Positions 1 to 12,100 of a stretch of DNA of 64,000 nt are shown piece after piece. Below the pieces are notes generated by a model. The model saw only the letters and a program-made list of their open reading frames with translations, was not told where the DNA came from and did no database searches. The DNA is from Amblyomma americanum (Eukaryota > Arthropoda > Arachnida > Ixodida > Ixodidae). The translations under genes were made by a program, and so were the position numbers. Positions within the stretch are counted from its first letter, which is position 1, and every line of letters begins with the position of its first letter. Where the stretch lies: assembly GCF_052857255.1 (NCBI RefSeq), contig NC_135504.1, positions 147,152,121 through 147,216,120 on the forward strand, read 5' to 3'.

Positions 1-386
1 AGTTATAAGAGGAAAAGTTTTGACGCGTATCACATGGACACTTGTAAAACCGATGTGTTCAGATCTAGCTCGTTTTGGTCTAAAACAGCTTGTTTCGTTG
101 TATAAGCAAGAATACATGCTTTTCGCCCAGTTATAAGAGAAAAAGTTTTGACGCGTTTCACAGGGACACTTGTAAAACCGATGTGTTCAGATTTAGCTCA
201 TCTCAGTCTAAAACAGCTTGTTTCGTTGTATTAAGCACGAATACATGCTTTTCGCGCAGTTATAAGAGGAAAAGTTTTGACGCGTATCACATGGACACTT
301 GTAAAACCGATGTGTTCAGATCTAGCTCGTTTTGGTCTAAAACAGCTTGTTTCGTTGTACTAAGCAAGAATACATGCTTTTCGCGC

Positions 387-515
387 AGTTATAAGAGAAA
401 AAGTTTTGACGCGTTTCACAGGGACACTTGTAAAACCGATGTGTTCAGATTTAGCTCGTTTCGGTCTAAAACAACTTGTTTCGTTGTATTAAGCACGAAT
501 ACATGCTTTTAGCCC
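387..515 (+). repeat. Representative 129-bp monomer, 'tttcacaggg / aaaacaacttg' class
   Basis: This class differs from the canonical monomer in 'gcgtttcacagggac' (about 26-40), 'cagatttagctcg' followed by 'tttcgg' or 'cttcgg' (59-78), 'aaaacaacttg' instead of 'aaaacagcttg', and often 'ttttagcccag' at the join to the next monomer. The 'aaaacaacttg' form makes the central dyad a perfect 6-bp inverted repeat (AAACAA-c-TTGTTT). The TAG in 'ttttagccc' stops the frame that is open in the canonical class. Confidence 0.9.
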
Positions 516-644
516 AGTTATAAGAGAAAAAGTTTTGACGCGTATCAGAGGAACACTTGAAAAACCGATGTGTTGTGATTTAGCTCATCTCGGTCTAAAA
601 CAGCTGGTTTCGTTGTATTAAGCACGAATACATGCTTTTCGCGT

Positions 645-767
645 AGTTATAGAAGAAAAAGTTTTGACGCGTATTGGACTTGTAAAACCGATGTGTTCAG
701 ATTTAGCTCATCTTGGTCTAAAACAGCTTGTTTCGTTGTATTAAGCACGAATACATGCTTTTCGCGC
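645..767 (+). repeat. Representative 123-bp monomer with 6-bp internal deletion ('gcgtattggacttg' class)
   Basis: The canonical 'gcgtatcacatggacacttg' region is shortened by 6 bp to 'gcgtattggacttg', and the join reads 'cgcgtagttatagaag'. This length variant recurs about 49 times, for example near 1951, 3361, 4258, 6446, 7081, 9268, 10165, 11448, 12858, 13241, 14007, 15288, 16440, 16824, 17973, 18871, 19895, 20918, 22071, 28981, 35127, 37698, 38848, 44097, 46537, 52939 and 60883. It is a convenient phase marker for the higher-order repeats. Single-base derivatives ('tattgaac') occur at about 36414, 45384 and 54227. Confidence 0.93.
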
Positions 768-896
768 AGTTATAAGAGGAAAAGTTTTGACGCGTATCAC
801 ATGGACACTTGTAAAACCGATGTGTTCAGATCTAGCTCGTTTTGGTCTAAAACAGCTTGTTTCGTTGTATTAAGCACGAATACATGCTTTTCGCGC
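768..896 (+). repeat. Representative canonical 129-bp monomer (AGATCT class)
   Basis: This copy illustrates the commonest class. Landmarks by monomer position: MluI-type ACGCGT at 23-28; near-constant block 'cttgtaaaaccgatgtgt' at 41-58; BglII-type AGATCT at 61-66; 'gctcgttttggtc' at 68-80; dyad AAACA-gct-TGTTT at 83-95; near-constant 'ttcgttgtattaagca' at 94-109; 'gaatacatgctttt' at 111-124. GC is about 39% with 8 CpG. This class has no stop in one forward frame, so runs of it look like open reading frames. The phase chosen for the monomer start is arbitrary. Confidence 0.95.
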
Positions 897-1154
897 AGTT
901 ATAAGAGGAAAAGTTTTGACGCGTATCACATGGACACTTGTAAAACCGATGTGTTCAGATCTAGCTCGTTTTGGTCTAAAACAGCTTGTTTCGTTGTATT
1001 AAGCAAGAATACATGCTTTTCGCGCAGTTATAAGATAAAAAAATTTGACGCGTATCAGAGGAACTCTTGTAAAACCGATGTGTTGTGATTTAGCTCGTTT
1101 CGGTCTAAAACAGCTTGTTTCGTTGTATTAAGCACGAATACATGCTTTTCGCGC

Positions 1155-1281
1155 AGTTATAAGAGAAAAAGTTTTGACGCGTGCCACAGGGACACTTGTA
1201 AAACCGGTGTTTAGATTTACCTCGTTTCGGACTAAAACAGCTTGCTTCGTTGTATTAAGCACGAATACATGCTTTTCGCGC
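1155..1281 (+). repeat. Representative 127-bp monomer ('gtgccacaggg / ccggtgtttag' class)
   Basis: The monomer has 'gcgtgccacagggac' and 'aaaaccggtgtttagattt' in place of 'aaaaccgatgtgttcagattt', a net loss of 2 bp, followed by 'acctcgtttcggac'. The loss shifts the forward frame, so apparent ORFs start in one monomer frame and continue in another. Copies lie near 1174, 14510, 17196, 19246, 26283, 29738, 34088, 39738, 48580 and 57551. Related forms with 'cggtgttcag' occur near 41813, 50655 and 59626. Confidence 0.9.
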
Positions 1282-2821
1282 AGTTATAAGAGAAAAAGTT
1301 TTGACGCGTATAACATGGACACTTGTAAAACCGATGTGTTCAGATCTAGCTCGTTTTGGTCTAAAACAGCTTGTTTCGTTGTAATAAGCACGAATACATG
1401 CTTTTCGCGCAGTTATAAGAGAAAAAGTTTTGACGCGTATCAGAGGAACACTTGTAAAACCGATGTGTTGTGATTTAGCTCATCTCGGTCTAAAACAGCT
1501 TGTTTCGTTGTATTAAGCACGAATACATGCTTTTCGCGCAGTTATAAGAGAAAAAGTTTTGACGCGTATCACATGAACACTTGTAAAACCGATGTGTTCA
1601 GATCTAGCTCGTTTTGGTCTAAAACAGCTTGTTTCGTTGTATTAATCAAGAATACATGCTTTTCGCGCAGTTATAAGAGAAAAAGTTTTGACGCGTTTCA
1701 CAGGGACACTTGTAAAACCGATGTGTTCAGATTTAGCTCGCTTCGGTCTAAAACAACTTGTTTCGTTGTATTAAGCACGAATACATGCTTTTAGCCCAGT
1801 TATAAGAGAAAAAGTTTTGACGCGTATCAGAGGAACACTTGAAAAACCGTGTGTTGTGATTTAGCTCATCTCGGTCTAAAACAGCTGGTTTCGTTGTATT
1901 AAGCACGAATACATGCTTTTCGCGTAGTTATAGAAGAAAAAGTTTTGACGCGTATTGGACTTGTAAAACCGATGTGTTCAGATTTAGCTCATCTTGGTCT
2001 AAAACAGCTTGTTTCGTTGTATTAAGCACGAATACATGCTTTTCGCGCAGTTATAAGAGGAAAAGTTTTGACGCGTATCACATGGACACTTGCAAAACCG
2101 ATGTGTTCAGATCTAGCTCGTTTTGGTTAAAACAGCTTGTTTCGTTGTATTAAGCACGAATACATGCTTTTCGCGCAGTTATAAGAGGAAAAGTTTTGAC
2201 GCGCATCACATGGACACTTGTAAAACCGATGTGTTCAGATCCTGCTCGTTTTGGTCTAAAACAGCTTGTTTCGTTGTATTAAGCAAGAATACATGCTTTT
2301 CGCCCAGTTATAAGAGAAAAAGTTTTGACGCGTTTCACAGCGACACTTGTAAAACCGATGTGTTCAGATTTAGCTCATCTCGGTCTAAAACAGCTTGTTT
2401 CGTTGTATTAATCACGAATACATGCTTTTCGCGCAGTTATAAGAGGAAAAGTTTTGACGCGTATCACATGGACACTTGTAAAACCGATGTGTTCAGATCT
2501 AGCTCGTTTTGGTCTAAAACAGCTTGTTTCGTTGTACTAAGCAAGAATACATGCTTTTCGCGCAGTTATAAGAGAAAAAGTTTTGACGCGTTTCACAGGG
2601 ACACTTGTAAAACCGATGTGTTCAGATCTAGCTCGTTTTGGTCTAAAACAGCTTGCTTCGTTGTATTAAGCACGAATACATGCTTTTCGCGCAGTTATAA
2701 GAGAAAAAGTTTTGACGCGTATAACATGAACACTTGTAAAACCGATGTGTTCAGATCTAGCTCGTTTTGGTCTAAAACAGCTTGTTTCGTTGTATTAAGC
2801 ACGAATACATGCTTTTCGCGC

Positions 2822-2950
2822 AGTTATAAGAGAAAAAGTTTTGACGCGTATCAGAGGAACACTTGTAAAACCGATGTGTTGTGATTTAGCTCATCTCGGT
2901 CTAAAACAGCTTGCTTCGTTGTATTAAGCAAGAATACATGCTTTTCGCGC
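2822..2950 (+). repeat. Representative 129-bp monomer, 'atcagagg / gtgatttagctcatctcgg' class
   Basis: This class carries 'gcgtatcagaggaacac' at about 26-42 and 'gttgtgatttagctcatc' at about 57-74. The TGA here closes the forward frame open in the canonical class, so the class marks the 3' end of most apparent ORFs. A variant with 'cttgaaaaaccg' in place of 'cttgtaaaaccg' occurs at about 548, 1838, 4146, 6969, 10052 and 11336. In several of these a further base is lost ('ccgtgtg' for 'ccgatgtg'). Confidence 0.9.
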
Positions 2951-3208
2951 AGTTATAAGAGAAAAAGTTTTGACGCGTATAACATGGACACTTGTAAAAC
3001 CGATGTGTCCAGATCTAGCTCGTTTTGGTCTAAAACAGCTTGTTTCGTTGTATTAATCAAGAATACATGCTTTACGCGCAGTTATAAGAGAAAAAGTTTT
3101 GACGCGTTTCACAGGGACACTTGTAAAACCGATGTGTTCAGATTTAGCTCGCTTCGGTCTAAAACAACTTGTTTCGTTGTATTAAGCACGAATACATGCT
3201 TTTCGCGC

Positions 3209-3336
3209 AGTTATAAGAGAAACGTTTTGACGCTTATCACGTGGATACTTGTAAAACCGATGTGTTTAGATATAGCTCATTTTGGTATAAAACCGCTTGT
3301 TTCGTTGTTTTAAGCAAGAATACGTGCTTTTCGCGT
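3209..3336 (+). repeat. Representative 128-bp monomer ('gatatagctcattttggtat' class)
   Basis: Diagnostic bases are 'gacgcttatcacgtggatac', 'tgtttagatatagctc' and 'ggtataaaaccgcttg', with 'gttgttttaagcaag' and 'tacgtgc' downstream. One base is lost in 'gagaaacgtttt'. In this phase the class opens each unit of the 3.2-12.7 kb higher-order repeat (3241, 6323, 9147, 12738). It also occurs near 16321, 21952, 24640, 28861 and 32316. Several of its diagnostic differences are C-to-T or G-to-A changes at CpG positions of the family. Confidence 0.9.
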
Positions 3337-6322
3337 AGTTATAGAAGAAAAAGTTTTGACGCGTATTGGACTTGTAAAACCGATGTGTTCAGATTTAGCT
3401 CATCTCGGTCTAAAACAGCTTGCTTCGTTGTATTAAGCACGAATACATGCTTTTCGCGCAGTTATAAGAGAAAAAGTTTTGACGCGTATAACATGGACAC
3501 TTGTAAAACCGATGTGTTCAGATCTAGCTCGTTTTGGTCTAAAACAGCTTGTTTCGTTGTAATAAGCACGAATACATGCTTTTCGCGCAGTTATAAGAGA
3601 AAAAGTTTTGACGCGTATCAGAGGAACACTTGTAAAACCGATGTGTTGTGATTTAGCTCATCTCGGTCTAAAACAGCTTGCTTCGTTGTATTAAGCACGA
3701 ATACATGCTTTTCGCGCAGTTATAAGAGAAAAAGTTTTGACGCGTATAACATGGACACTTGTAAAACCGATGTGTTCAGATCTAGCTCGTTTTGGTCTAA
3801 AACAGCTTGTTTCGTTGTAATAAGCACGAATACATGCTTTTCGCGCAGTTATAAGAGAAAAAGTTTTGACGCGTATCAGAGGAACACTTGTAAAACCGAT
3901 GTGTTGTGATTTAGCTCATCTCGGTCTAAAACAGCTTGTTTCGTTGTATTAATCAAGAATACATGCTTTTCGCGCAGTTATAAGAGAAAAAGTTTTGACG
4001 CGTTTCACAGGGACACTTGTAAAACCGATGTGTTCAGATTTAGCTCGCTTCGGTCTAAAACAACTTGTTTCGTTGTATTAAGCACGAATACATGCTTTTA
4101 GCCCAGTTATAAGAGAAAAAGTTTTGACGCGTATCAGAGGAACACTTGAAAAACCGTGTGTTGTGATTTAGCTCATCTCGGTCTAAAACAGCTGGTTTCG
4201 TTGTATTAAGCACGAATACATGCTTTTCGCGTAGTTATAGAAGAAAAAGTTTTGACGCGTATTGGACTTGTAAAACCGATGTGTTCAGATTTAGCTCATC
4301 TTGGTCTAAAACAGCTTGTTTCGTTGTATTAAGCACGAATACATGCTTTTCGCGCAGTTATAAGAGGAAAAGTTTTGACGCGTATCACATGGACACTTGT
4401 AAAACCGATGTGTTCAGATCCTGCTCGTTTTGGTCTAAAACAGCTTGTTTCGTTGTATTAAGCAAGAATACATGCTTTTCGCCCAGTTATAAGAGAAAAA
4501 GTTTTGACGCGTTTCACAGCGACACTTGTAAAACCGATGTGTTCAGATTTAGCTCATCTCGGTCTAAAACAGCTTGTTTCGTTGTATTAATCACGAATAC
4601 ATGCTTTTCGCGCAGTTATAAGAGGAAAAGTTTTGACGCGTATCACATGGACACTTGTAAAACCGATGTGTTCAGATCTAGCTCGTTTTGGTCTAAAACA
4701 GCTTGTTTCGTTGTACTAAGCAAGAATACATGCTTTTCGCGCAGTTATAAGAGAAAAAGTTTTGACGCGTTTCACAGGGACACTTGTAAAACCGATGTGT
4801 TCAGATCTAGCTCGTTTTGGTCTAAAACAGCTTGCTTCGTTGTATTAAGCACGAATACATGCTTTTCGCGCAGTTATAAGAGAAAAAGTTTTGACGCGTA
4901 TAACATGAACACTTGTAAAACCGATGTGTTCAGATCTAGCTCGTTTTGGTCTAAAACAGCTTGTTTCGTTGTATTAAGCACGAATACATGCTTTTCGCGC
5001 AGTTATAAGAGAAAAAGTTTTGACGCGTATCAGAGGAACACTTGTAAAACCGCTGTGTTGTGATTTAGCTCATCTCGGTCTAAAACAGCTTGTTTCGTTG
5101 TATTAAGCACGAATACATGCTTTTCGCGCAGTTATAAGAGGAAAAGTTTTGACGCGTATCACATGGACACTTGCAAAACCGATGTGTTCAGATCTAGCTC
5201 GTTTTGGTCTAAAACAGCTTGTTTCGTTGTATTAAGCACGAATACATGCTTTTCGCGCAGTTATAAGAGGAAAAGTTTTGACGCGCATCACATGGACACT
5301 TGTAAAACCGATGTGTTCAGATCCTGCTCGTTTTGGTCTAAAACAGCTTGTTTCGTTGTATTAAGCAAGAATACATGCTTTTCGCCCAGTTATAAGAGAA
5401 AAAGTTTTGACGCGTTTCACAGCGACACTTGTAAAACCGATGTGTTCAGATTTAGCTCATCTCGGTCTAAAACAGCTTGTTTCGTTGTATTAATCACGAA
5501 TACATGCTTTTCGCGCAGTTATAAGAGGAAAAGTTTTGACGCGTATCACATGGACACTTGTAAAACCGATGTGTTCAGATCTAGCTCGTTTTGGTCTAAA
5601 ACAGCTTGTTTCGTTGTACTAAGCAAGAATACATGCTTTTCGCGCAGTTATAAGAGAAAAAGTTTTGACGCGTTTCACAGGGACACTTGTAAAACCGATG
5701 TGTTCAGATCTAGCTCGTTTTGGTCTAAAACAGCTTGCTTCGTTGTATTAAGCACGAATACATGCTTTTCGCGCAGTTATAAGAGAAAAAGTTTTGACGC
5801 GTATAACATGAACACTTGTAAAACCGATGTGTTCAGATCTAGCTCGTTTTGGTCTAAAACAGCTTGTTTCGTTGTATTAAGCACGAATACATGCTTTTCG
5901 CGCAGTTATAAGAGAAAAAGTTTTGACGCGTATCAGAGGAACACTTGTAAAACCGATGTGTTTTGATTTAGCTCATCTCGGTCTAAAACAGCTTGCTTCG
6001 TTGTATTAAGCAAGAATACATGCTTTTCGCGCAGTTATAAGAGAAAAAGTTTTGACGCGTATAACATGGACACTTGTAAAACCGATGTGTTCAGATCTAG
6101 CTCGTTTTGGTCTAAAACAGCTTGTTTCGTTGTATTAATCAAGAATACATGCTTTACGCGCAGTTATAAGAGAAAAAGTTTTGACGCGTTTCACAGGGAC
6201 ACTTGTAAAACCGATGTGTTCAGATTTAGCTCGCTTCGGTCTAAAACAACTTGTTTCGTTGTATTAAGCACGAATACATGCTTTTCGCGCAGTTATAAGA
6301 GAAACGTTTTGACGCTTATCAC
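3241..6322. repeat. Higher-order repeat unit a (3082 bp, ~24 monomers)
   Basis: This is the first of three tandem units with the same monomer-class order, phased at the 'gtggatacttg' of the 128-bp 'gatatagc' monomer. Compared with unit b it keeps two extra monomers at about 3800-4060, including one 'attaatcaag' and one 'ataagcacg' monomer. Anchors at 3241, 4281 and 5163 recur at 6323, 7105 and 7987. Confidence 0.85.
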
Positions 6323-9146
6323 GTGGATACTTGTAAAACCGATGTGTTTAGATATAGCTCATTTTGGTATAAAACCGCTTGTTTCGTTGTTTTAAGCAAG
6401 AATACGTGCTTTTCGCGTAGTTATAGAAGAAAAAGTTTTGACGCGTATTGGACTTGTAAAACCGATGTGTTCAGATTTAGCTCATCTCGGTCTAAAACAG
6501 CTTGCTTCGTTGTATTAAGCACGAATACATGCTTTTCGCGCAGTTATAAGAGAAAAAGTTTTGACGCGTATAACATGGACACTTGTAAAACCGATGTGTT
6601 CAGATCTAGCTCGTTTTGGTCTAAAACAGCTTGTTTCGTTGTAATAAGCACGAATACATGCTTTTCGCGCAGTTATAAGAGAAAAAGTTTTGACGCGTAT
6701 CAGAGGAACACTTGTAAAACCGATGTGTTGTGATTTAGCTCATCTCGGTCTAAAACAGCTTGCTTCGTTGTATTAAGCACGAATACATGCTTTTCGCGCA
6801 GTTATAAGAGAAAAAGTTTTGACGCGTATAACATGGACACTTGTAAAACCGATGTGTTCAGATCTAGCTCGTTTTGGTCTAAAACAGCTTGTTTCGTTGT
6901 ATTAAGCACGAATACATGCTTTTAGCCCAGTTATAAGAGAAAAAGTTTTGACGCGTATCAGAGGAACACTTGAAAAACCGTGTGTTGTGATTTAGCTCAT
7001 CTCGGTCTAAAACAGCTGGTTTCGTTGTATTAAGCACGAATACATGCTTTTCGCGTAGTTATAGAAGAAAAAGTTTTGACGCGTATTGGACTTGTAAAAC
7101 CGATGTGTTCAGATTTAGCTCATCTTGGTCTAAAACAGCTTGTTTCGTTGTATTAAGCACGAATACATGCTTTTCGCGCAGTTATAAGAGGAAAAGTTTT
7201 GACGCGTATCACATGGACACTTGTAAAACCGATGTGTTCAGATCCTGCTCGTTTTGGTCTAAAACAGCTTGTTTCGTTGTATTAAGCAAGAATACATGCT
7301 TTTCGCCCAGTTATAAGAGAAAAAGTTTTGACGCGTTTCACAGCGACACTTGTAAAACCGATGTGTTCAGATTTAGCTCATCTCGGTCTAAAACAGCTTG
7401 TTTCGTTGTATTAATCACGAATACATGCTTTTCGCGCAGTTATAAGAGGAAAAGTTTTGACGCGTATCACATGGACACTTGTAAAACCGATGTGTTCAGA
7501 TCTAGCTCGTTTTGGTCTAAAACAGCTTGTTTCGTTGTACTAAGCAAGAATACATGCTTTTCGCGCAGTTATAAGAGAAAAAGTTTTGACGCGTTTCACA
7601 GGGACACTTGTAAAACCGATGTGTTCAGATCTAGCTCGTTTTGGTCTAAAACAGCTTGCTTCGTTGTATTAAGCACGAATACATGCTTTTCGCGCAGTTA
7701 TAAGAGAAAAAGTTTTGACGCGTATAACATGAACACTTGTAAAACCGATGTGTTCAGATCTAGCTCGTTTTGGTCTAAAACAGCTTGTTTCGTTGTATTA
7801 AGCACGAATACATGCTTTTCGCGCAGTTATAAGAGAAAAAGTTTTGACGCGTATCAGAGGAACACTTGTAAAACCGCTGTGTTGTGATTTAGCTCATCTC
7901 GGTCTAAAACAGCTTGTTTCGTTGTATTAAGCACGAATACATGCTTTTCGCGCAGTTATAAGAGGAAAAGTTTTGACGCGTATCACATGGACACTTGCAA
8001 AACCGATGTGTTCAGATCTAGCTCGTTTTGGTCTAAAACAGCTTGTTTCGTTGTATTAAGCACGAATACATGCTTTTCGCGCAGTTATAAGAGGAAAAGT
8101 TTTGACGCGCATCACATGGACACTTGTAAAACCGATGTGTTCAGATCCTGCTCGTTTTGGTCTAAAACAGCTTGTTTCGTTGTATTAAGCAAGAATACAT
8201 GCTTTTCGCCCAGTTATAAGAGAAAAAGTTTTGACGCGTTTCACAGCGACACTTGTAAAACCGATGTGTTCAGATTTAGCTCATCTCGGTCTAAAACAGC
8301 TTGTTTCGTTGTATTAATCACGAATACATGCTTTTCGCGCAGTTATAAGAGGAAAAGTTTTGACGCGTATCGCATGGACACTTGTAAAACCGATGTGTTC
8401 AGATCTAGCTCGTTTTGGTCTAAAACAGCTTGTTTCGTTGTACTAAGCAAGAATACATGCTTTTCGCGCAGTTATAAGAGAAAAAGTTTTGACGCGTTTC
8501 ACAGGGACACTTGTAAAACCGATGTGTTCAGATCTAGCTCGTTTTGGTCTAAAACAGCTTGCTTCGTTGTATTAAGCACGAATACATGCTTTTCGCGCAG
8601 TTATAAGAGAAAAAGTTTTGACGCGTATAACATGAACACTTGTAAAACCGATGTGTTCAGATCTAGCTCGTTTTGGTCTAAAACAGCTTGTTTCGTTGTA
8701 TTAAGCACGAATACATGCTTTTCGCGCAGTTATAAGAGAAAAAGTTTTGACGCGTATCAGAGGAACACTTGTAAAACCGATGTGTTTTGATTTAGCTCAT
8801 CTCGGTCTAAAACAGCTTGCTTCGTTGTATTAAGCAAGAATACATGCTTTTCGCGCAGTTATAAGAGAAAAAGTTTTGACGCGTATAACATGGACACTTG
8901 TAAAACCGATGTGTTCAGATCTAGCTCGTTTTGGTCTAAAACAGCTTGTTTCGTTGTATTAATCAAGAATACATGCTTTACGCGCAGTTATAAGAGAAAA
9001 AGTTTTGACGCGTTTCACAGGGACACTTGTAAAACCGATGTGTTCAGATTTAGCTCGCTTCGGTCTAAAACAACTTGTTTCGTTGTATTAAGCACGAATA
9101 CATGCTTTTCGCGCAGTTATAAGAGAAACGTTTTGACGCTTATCAC
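6323..9146. repeat. Higher-order repeat unit b (2824 bp, ~22 monomers)
   Basis: The class order is the same as unit a, but 258 bp (two monomers) are missing around 6870-6910, where 'gtattaagcacg' is joined directly to 'cttttagcccag'. Beyond that point the anchors 4281, 5163 and 6066 map to 7105, 7987 and 8890, a constant offset of 2824. Rare variants such as 'aaaaccgctgtg' (5048 and 7872) are shared with unit a. Confidence 0.85.
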
Positions 9147-12100
9147 GTGGATACTTGTAAAACCGATGTGTTTAGATATAGCTCATTTTGGTATAAAACC
9201 GCTTGTTTCGTTGTTTTAAGCAAGAATACGTGCTTTTCGCGTAGTTATAGAAGAAAAAGTTTTGACGCGTATTGGACTTGTAAAACCGATGTGTTCAGAT
9301 TTAGCTCATCTCGGTCTAAAACAGCTTGCTTCGTTGTATTAAGCACGAATACATGCTTTTCGCGCAGTTATAAGAGAAAAAGTTTTGACGCGTATAACAT
9401 GGACACTTGTAAAACCGATGTGTTCAGATCTAGCTCGTTTTGGTCTAAAACAGCTTGTTTCGTTGTAATAAGCACGAATACATGCTTTTCGCGCAGTTAT
9501 AAGAGAAAAAGTTTTGACGCGTATCAGAGGAACACTTGTAAAACCGATGTGTTGTGATTTAGCTCATCTCGGTCTAAAACAGCTTGCTTCGTTGTATTAA
9601 GCACGAATACATGCTTTTCGCGCAGTTATAAGAGAAAAAGTTTTGACGCGTATAACATGGACACTTGTAAAACCGATGTGTTCAGATCTAGCTCGTTTTG
9701 GTCTAAAACAGCTTGTTTCGTTGTAATAAGCACGAATACATGCTTTTCGCGCAGTTATAAGAGAAAAAGTTTTGACGCGTATCAGAGGAACACTTGTAAA
9801 ACCGATGTGTTGTGATTTAGCTCATCTCGGTCTAAAACAGCTTGTTTCGTTGTATTAATCAAGAATACATGCTTTTCGCGCAGTTATAAGAGAAAAAGTT
9901 TTGACGCGTTTCACAGGGACACTTGTAAAACCGATGTGTTCAGATTTAGCTCGCTTCGGTCTAAAACAACTTGTTTCGTTGTATTAAGCACGAATACATG
10001 CTTTTAGCCCAGTTATAAGAGAAAAAGTTTTGACGCGTATCAGAGGAACACTTGAAAAACCGTGTGTTGTGATTTAGCTCATCTCGGTCTAAAACAGCTG
10101 GTTTCGTTGTATTAAGCACGAATACATGCTTTTCGCGTAGTTATAGAAGAAAAAGTTTTGACGCGTATTGGACTTGTAAAACCGATGTGTTCAGATTTAG
10201 CTCATCTTGGTCTAAAACAGCTTGTTTCGTTGTATTAAGCACGAATACATGCTTTTCGCGCAGTTATAAGAGGAAAAGTTTTGACGCGTATCACATGGAC
10301 ACTTGTAAAACCGATGTGTTCAGATCCTGCTCGTTTTGGTCTAAAACAGCTTGTTTCGTTGTATTAAGCAAGAATACATGCTTTTCGCCCAGTTATAAGA
10401 GAAAAAGTTTTGACGCGTTTCACAGCGACACTTGTAAAACCGATGTGTTCAGATTTAGCTCATCTCGGTCTAAAACAGCTTGTTTCATTGTATTAATCAC
10501 GAATACATGCTTTTCGCGCAGTTATAAGAGGAAAAGTTTTGACGCGTATCACATGGACACTTGTAAAACCGATGTGTTCAGATCTAGCTCGTTTTGGTCT
10601 AAAACAGCTTGTTTCGTTGTACTAAGCAAGAATACATGCTTTTCGCGCAGTTATAAGAGAAAAAGTTTTGACGCGTTTCACAGGGACACTTGTAAAACCG
10701 ATGTGTTCAGATCTAGCTCGTTTTGGTCTAAAACAGCTTGCTTCGTTGTATTAAGCACGAATACATGCTTTTCGCGCAGTTATAAGAGAAAAAGTTTTGA
10801 CGCGTATAACATGAACACTTGTAAAACCGATGTGTTCAGATCTAGCTCGTTTTGGTCTAAAACAGCTTGTTTCGTTGTATTAAGCACGAATACATGCTTT
10901 TCGCGCAGTTATAAGAGAAAAAGTTTTGACGCGTATCAGAGGAACACTTGTAAAACCGATGTGTTGTGATTTAGCTCATCTCGGTCTAAAACAGCTTGTT
11001 TCGTTGTATTAAGCACGAATACATGCTTTTCGCGCAGTTATAAGAGAAAAAGTTTTGACGCGTATCACATGAACACTTGTAAAACCGATGTGTTCAGATC
11101 TAGCTCGTTTTGGTCTAAAACAGCTTGTTTCGTTGTATTAATCAAGAATACATGCTTTTCGCGCAGTTATAAGAGAAAAAGTTTTGACGCGTTTCACAGG
11201 GACACTTGTAAAACCGATGTGTTCAGATTTAGCTCGCTTCGGTCTAAAACAACTTGTTTCGTTGTATTAAGCACGAATACATGCTTTTAGCCCAGTTATA
11301 AGAGAAAACGTTTTGACGCGTATCAGAGGAACACTTGAAAAACCGTGTGTTGTGATTTAGCTCATCTCGGTCTAAAACAGCTGGTTTCGTTGTATTAAGC
11401 ACGAATACATGCTTTTCGCGTAGTTATAGAAGAAAAAGTTTTGACGCGTATTGGACTTGTAAAACCGATGTGTTCAGATTTAGCTCATCTTGGTCTAAAA
11501 CAGCTTGTTTCGTTGTATTAAGCACGAATACATGCTTTTCGCGCAGTTATAAGAGGAAAAGTTTTGACGCGTATCACATGGACACTTGCAAAACCGATGT
11601 GTTCAGATCTAGCTCGTTTTGGTCTAAAACAGCTTGTTTCGTTGTATTAAGCACGAATACATGCTTTTCGCGCAGTTATAAGAGGAAAAGTTTTGACGCG
11701 CATCACATGGACACTTGTAAAACCGATGTGTTCAGATCCTGCTCGTTTTGGTCTAAAACAGCTTGTTTCGTTGTATTAAGCAAGAATACATGCTTTTCGC
11801 CCAGTTATAAGAGAAAAAGTTTTGACGCGTTTCACAGCGACACTTGTAAAACCGATGTGTTCAGATTTAGCTCATCTCGGTCTAAAACAGCTTGTTTCGT
11901 TGTATTAATCACGAATACATGCTTTTCGCGCAGTTATAAGAGGAAAAGTTTTGACGCGTATCACATGGACACTTGTAAAACCGATGTGTTCAGATCTAGC
12001 TCGTTTTGGTCTAAAACAGCTTGTTTCGTTGTACTAAGCAAGAATACATGCTTTTCGCGCAGTTATAAGAGAAAAAGTTTTGACGCGTTTCACAGGGACA

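Larger units (their letters stand above)
1..3415. repeat. Left copy of a ~13.3-kb-offset segmental repeat
   Basis: Base 1 corresponds to 13337, and the order of monomer classes and rare variants matches: the 128-bp 'gtataagcaag' monomer (90 and 13426), 'ataagataaaaaaatttg' (about 1034 and 14370), and the 127-bp monomer (1174 and 14510). Only scattered substitutions separate the copies, for example 'cacatgg' against 'cagatgg' in the first monomer and 'ttagctc' against 'ttacctc' in the second. The right copy lacks 258 bp (two monomers) corresponding to about 2790-3035. The match ends near 3415. The left end is cut by the window. Confidence 0.85.

Noticed and set aside
768..896. CENP-B box (TTCGnnnnAnnCGGG)
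   Set aside because: 'ttcgttgtattaag' and 'ttcggtctaaaaca' match the TTCGnnnnA half, but the CGGG half is absent in every monomer class I looked at.
768..896. Promoter-like 'gttataagag' (TATA-like) in each monomer
   Set aside because: It is a short AT-rich string repeated in every monomer with no start site, gene or other element next to it; nothing supports promoter use.
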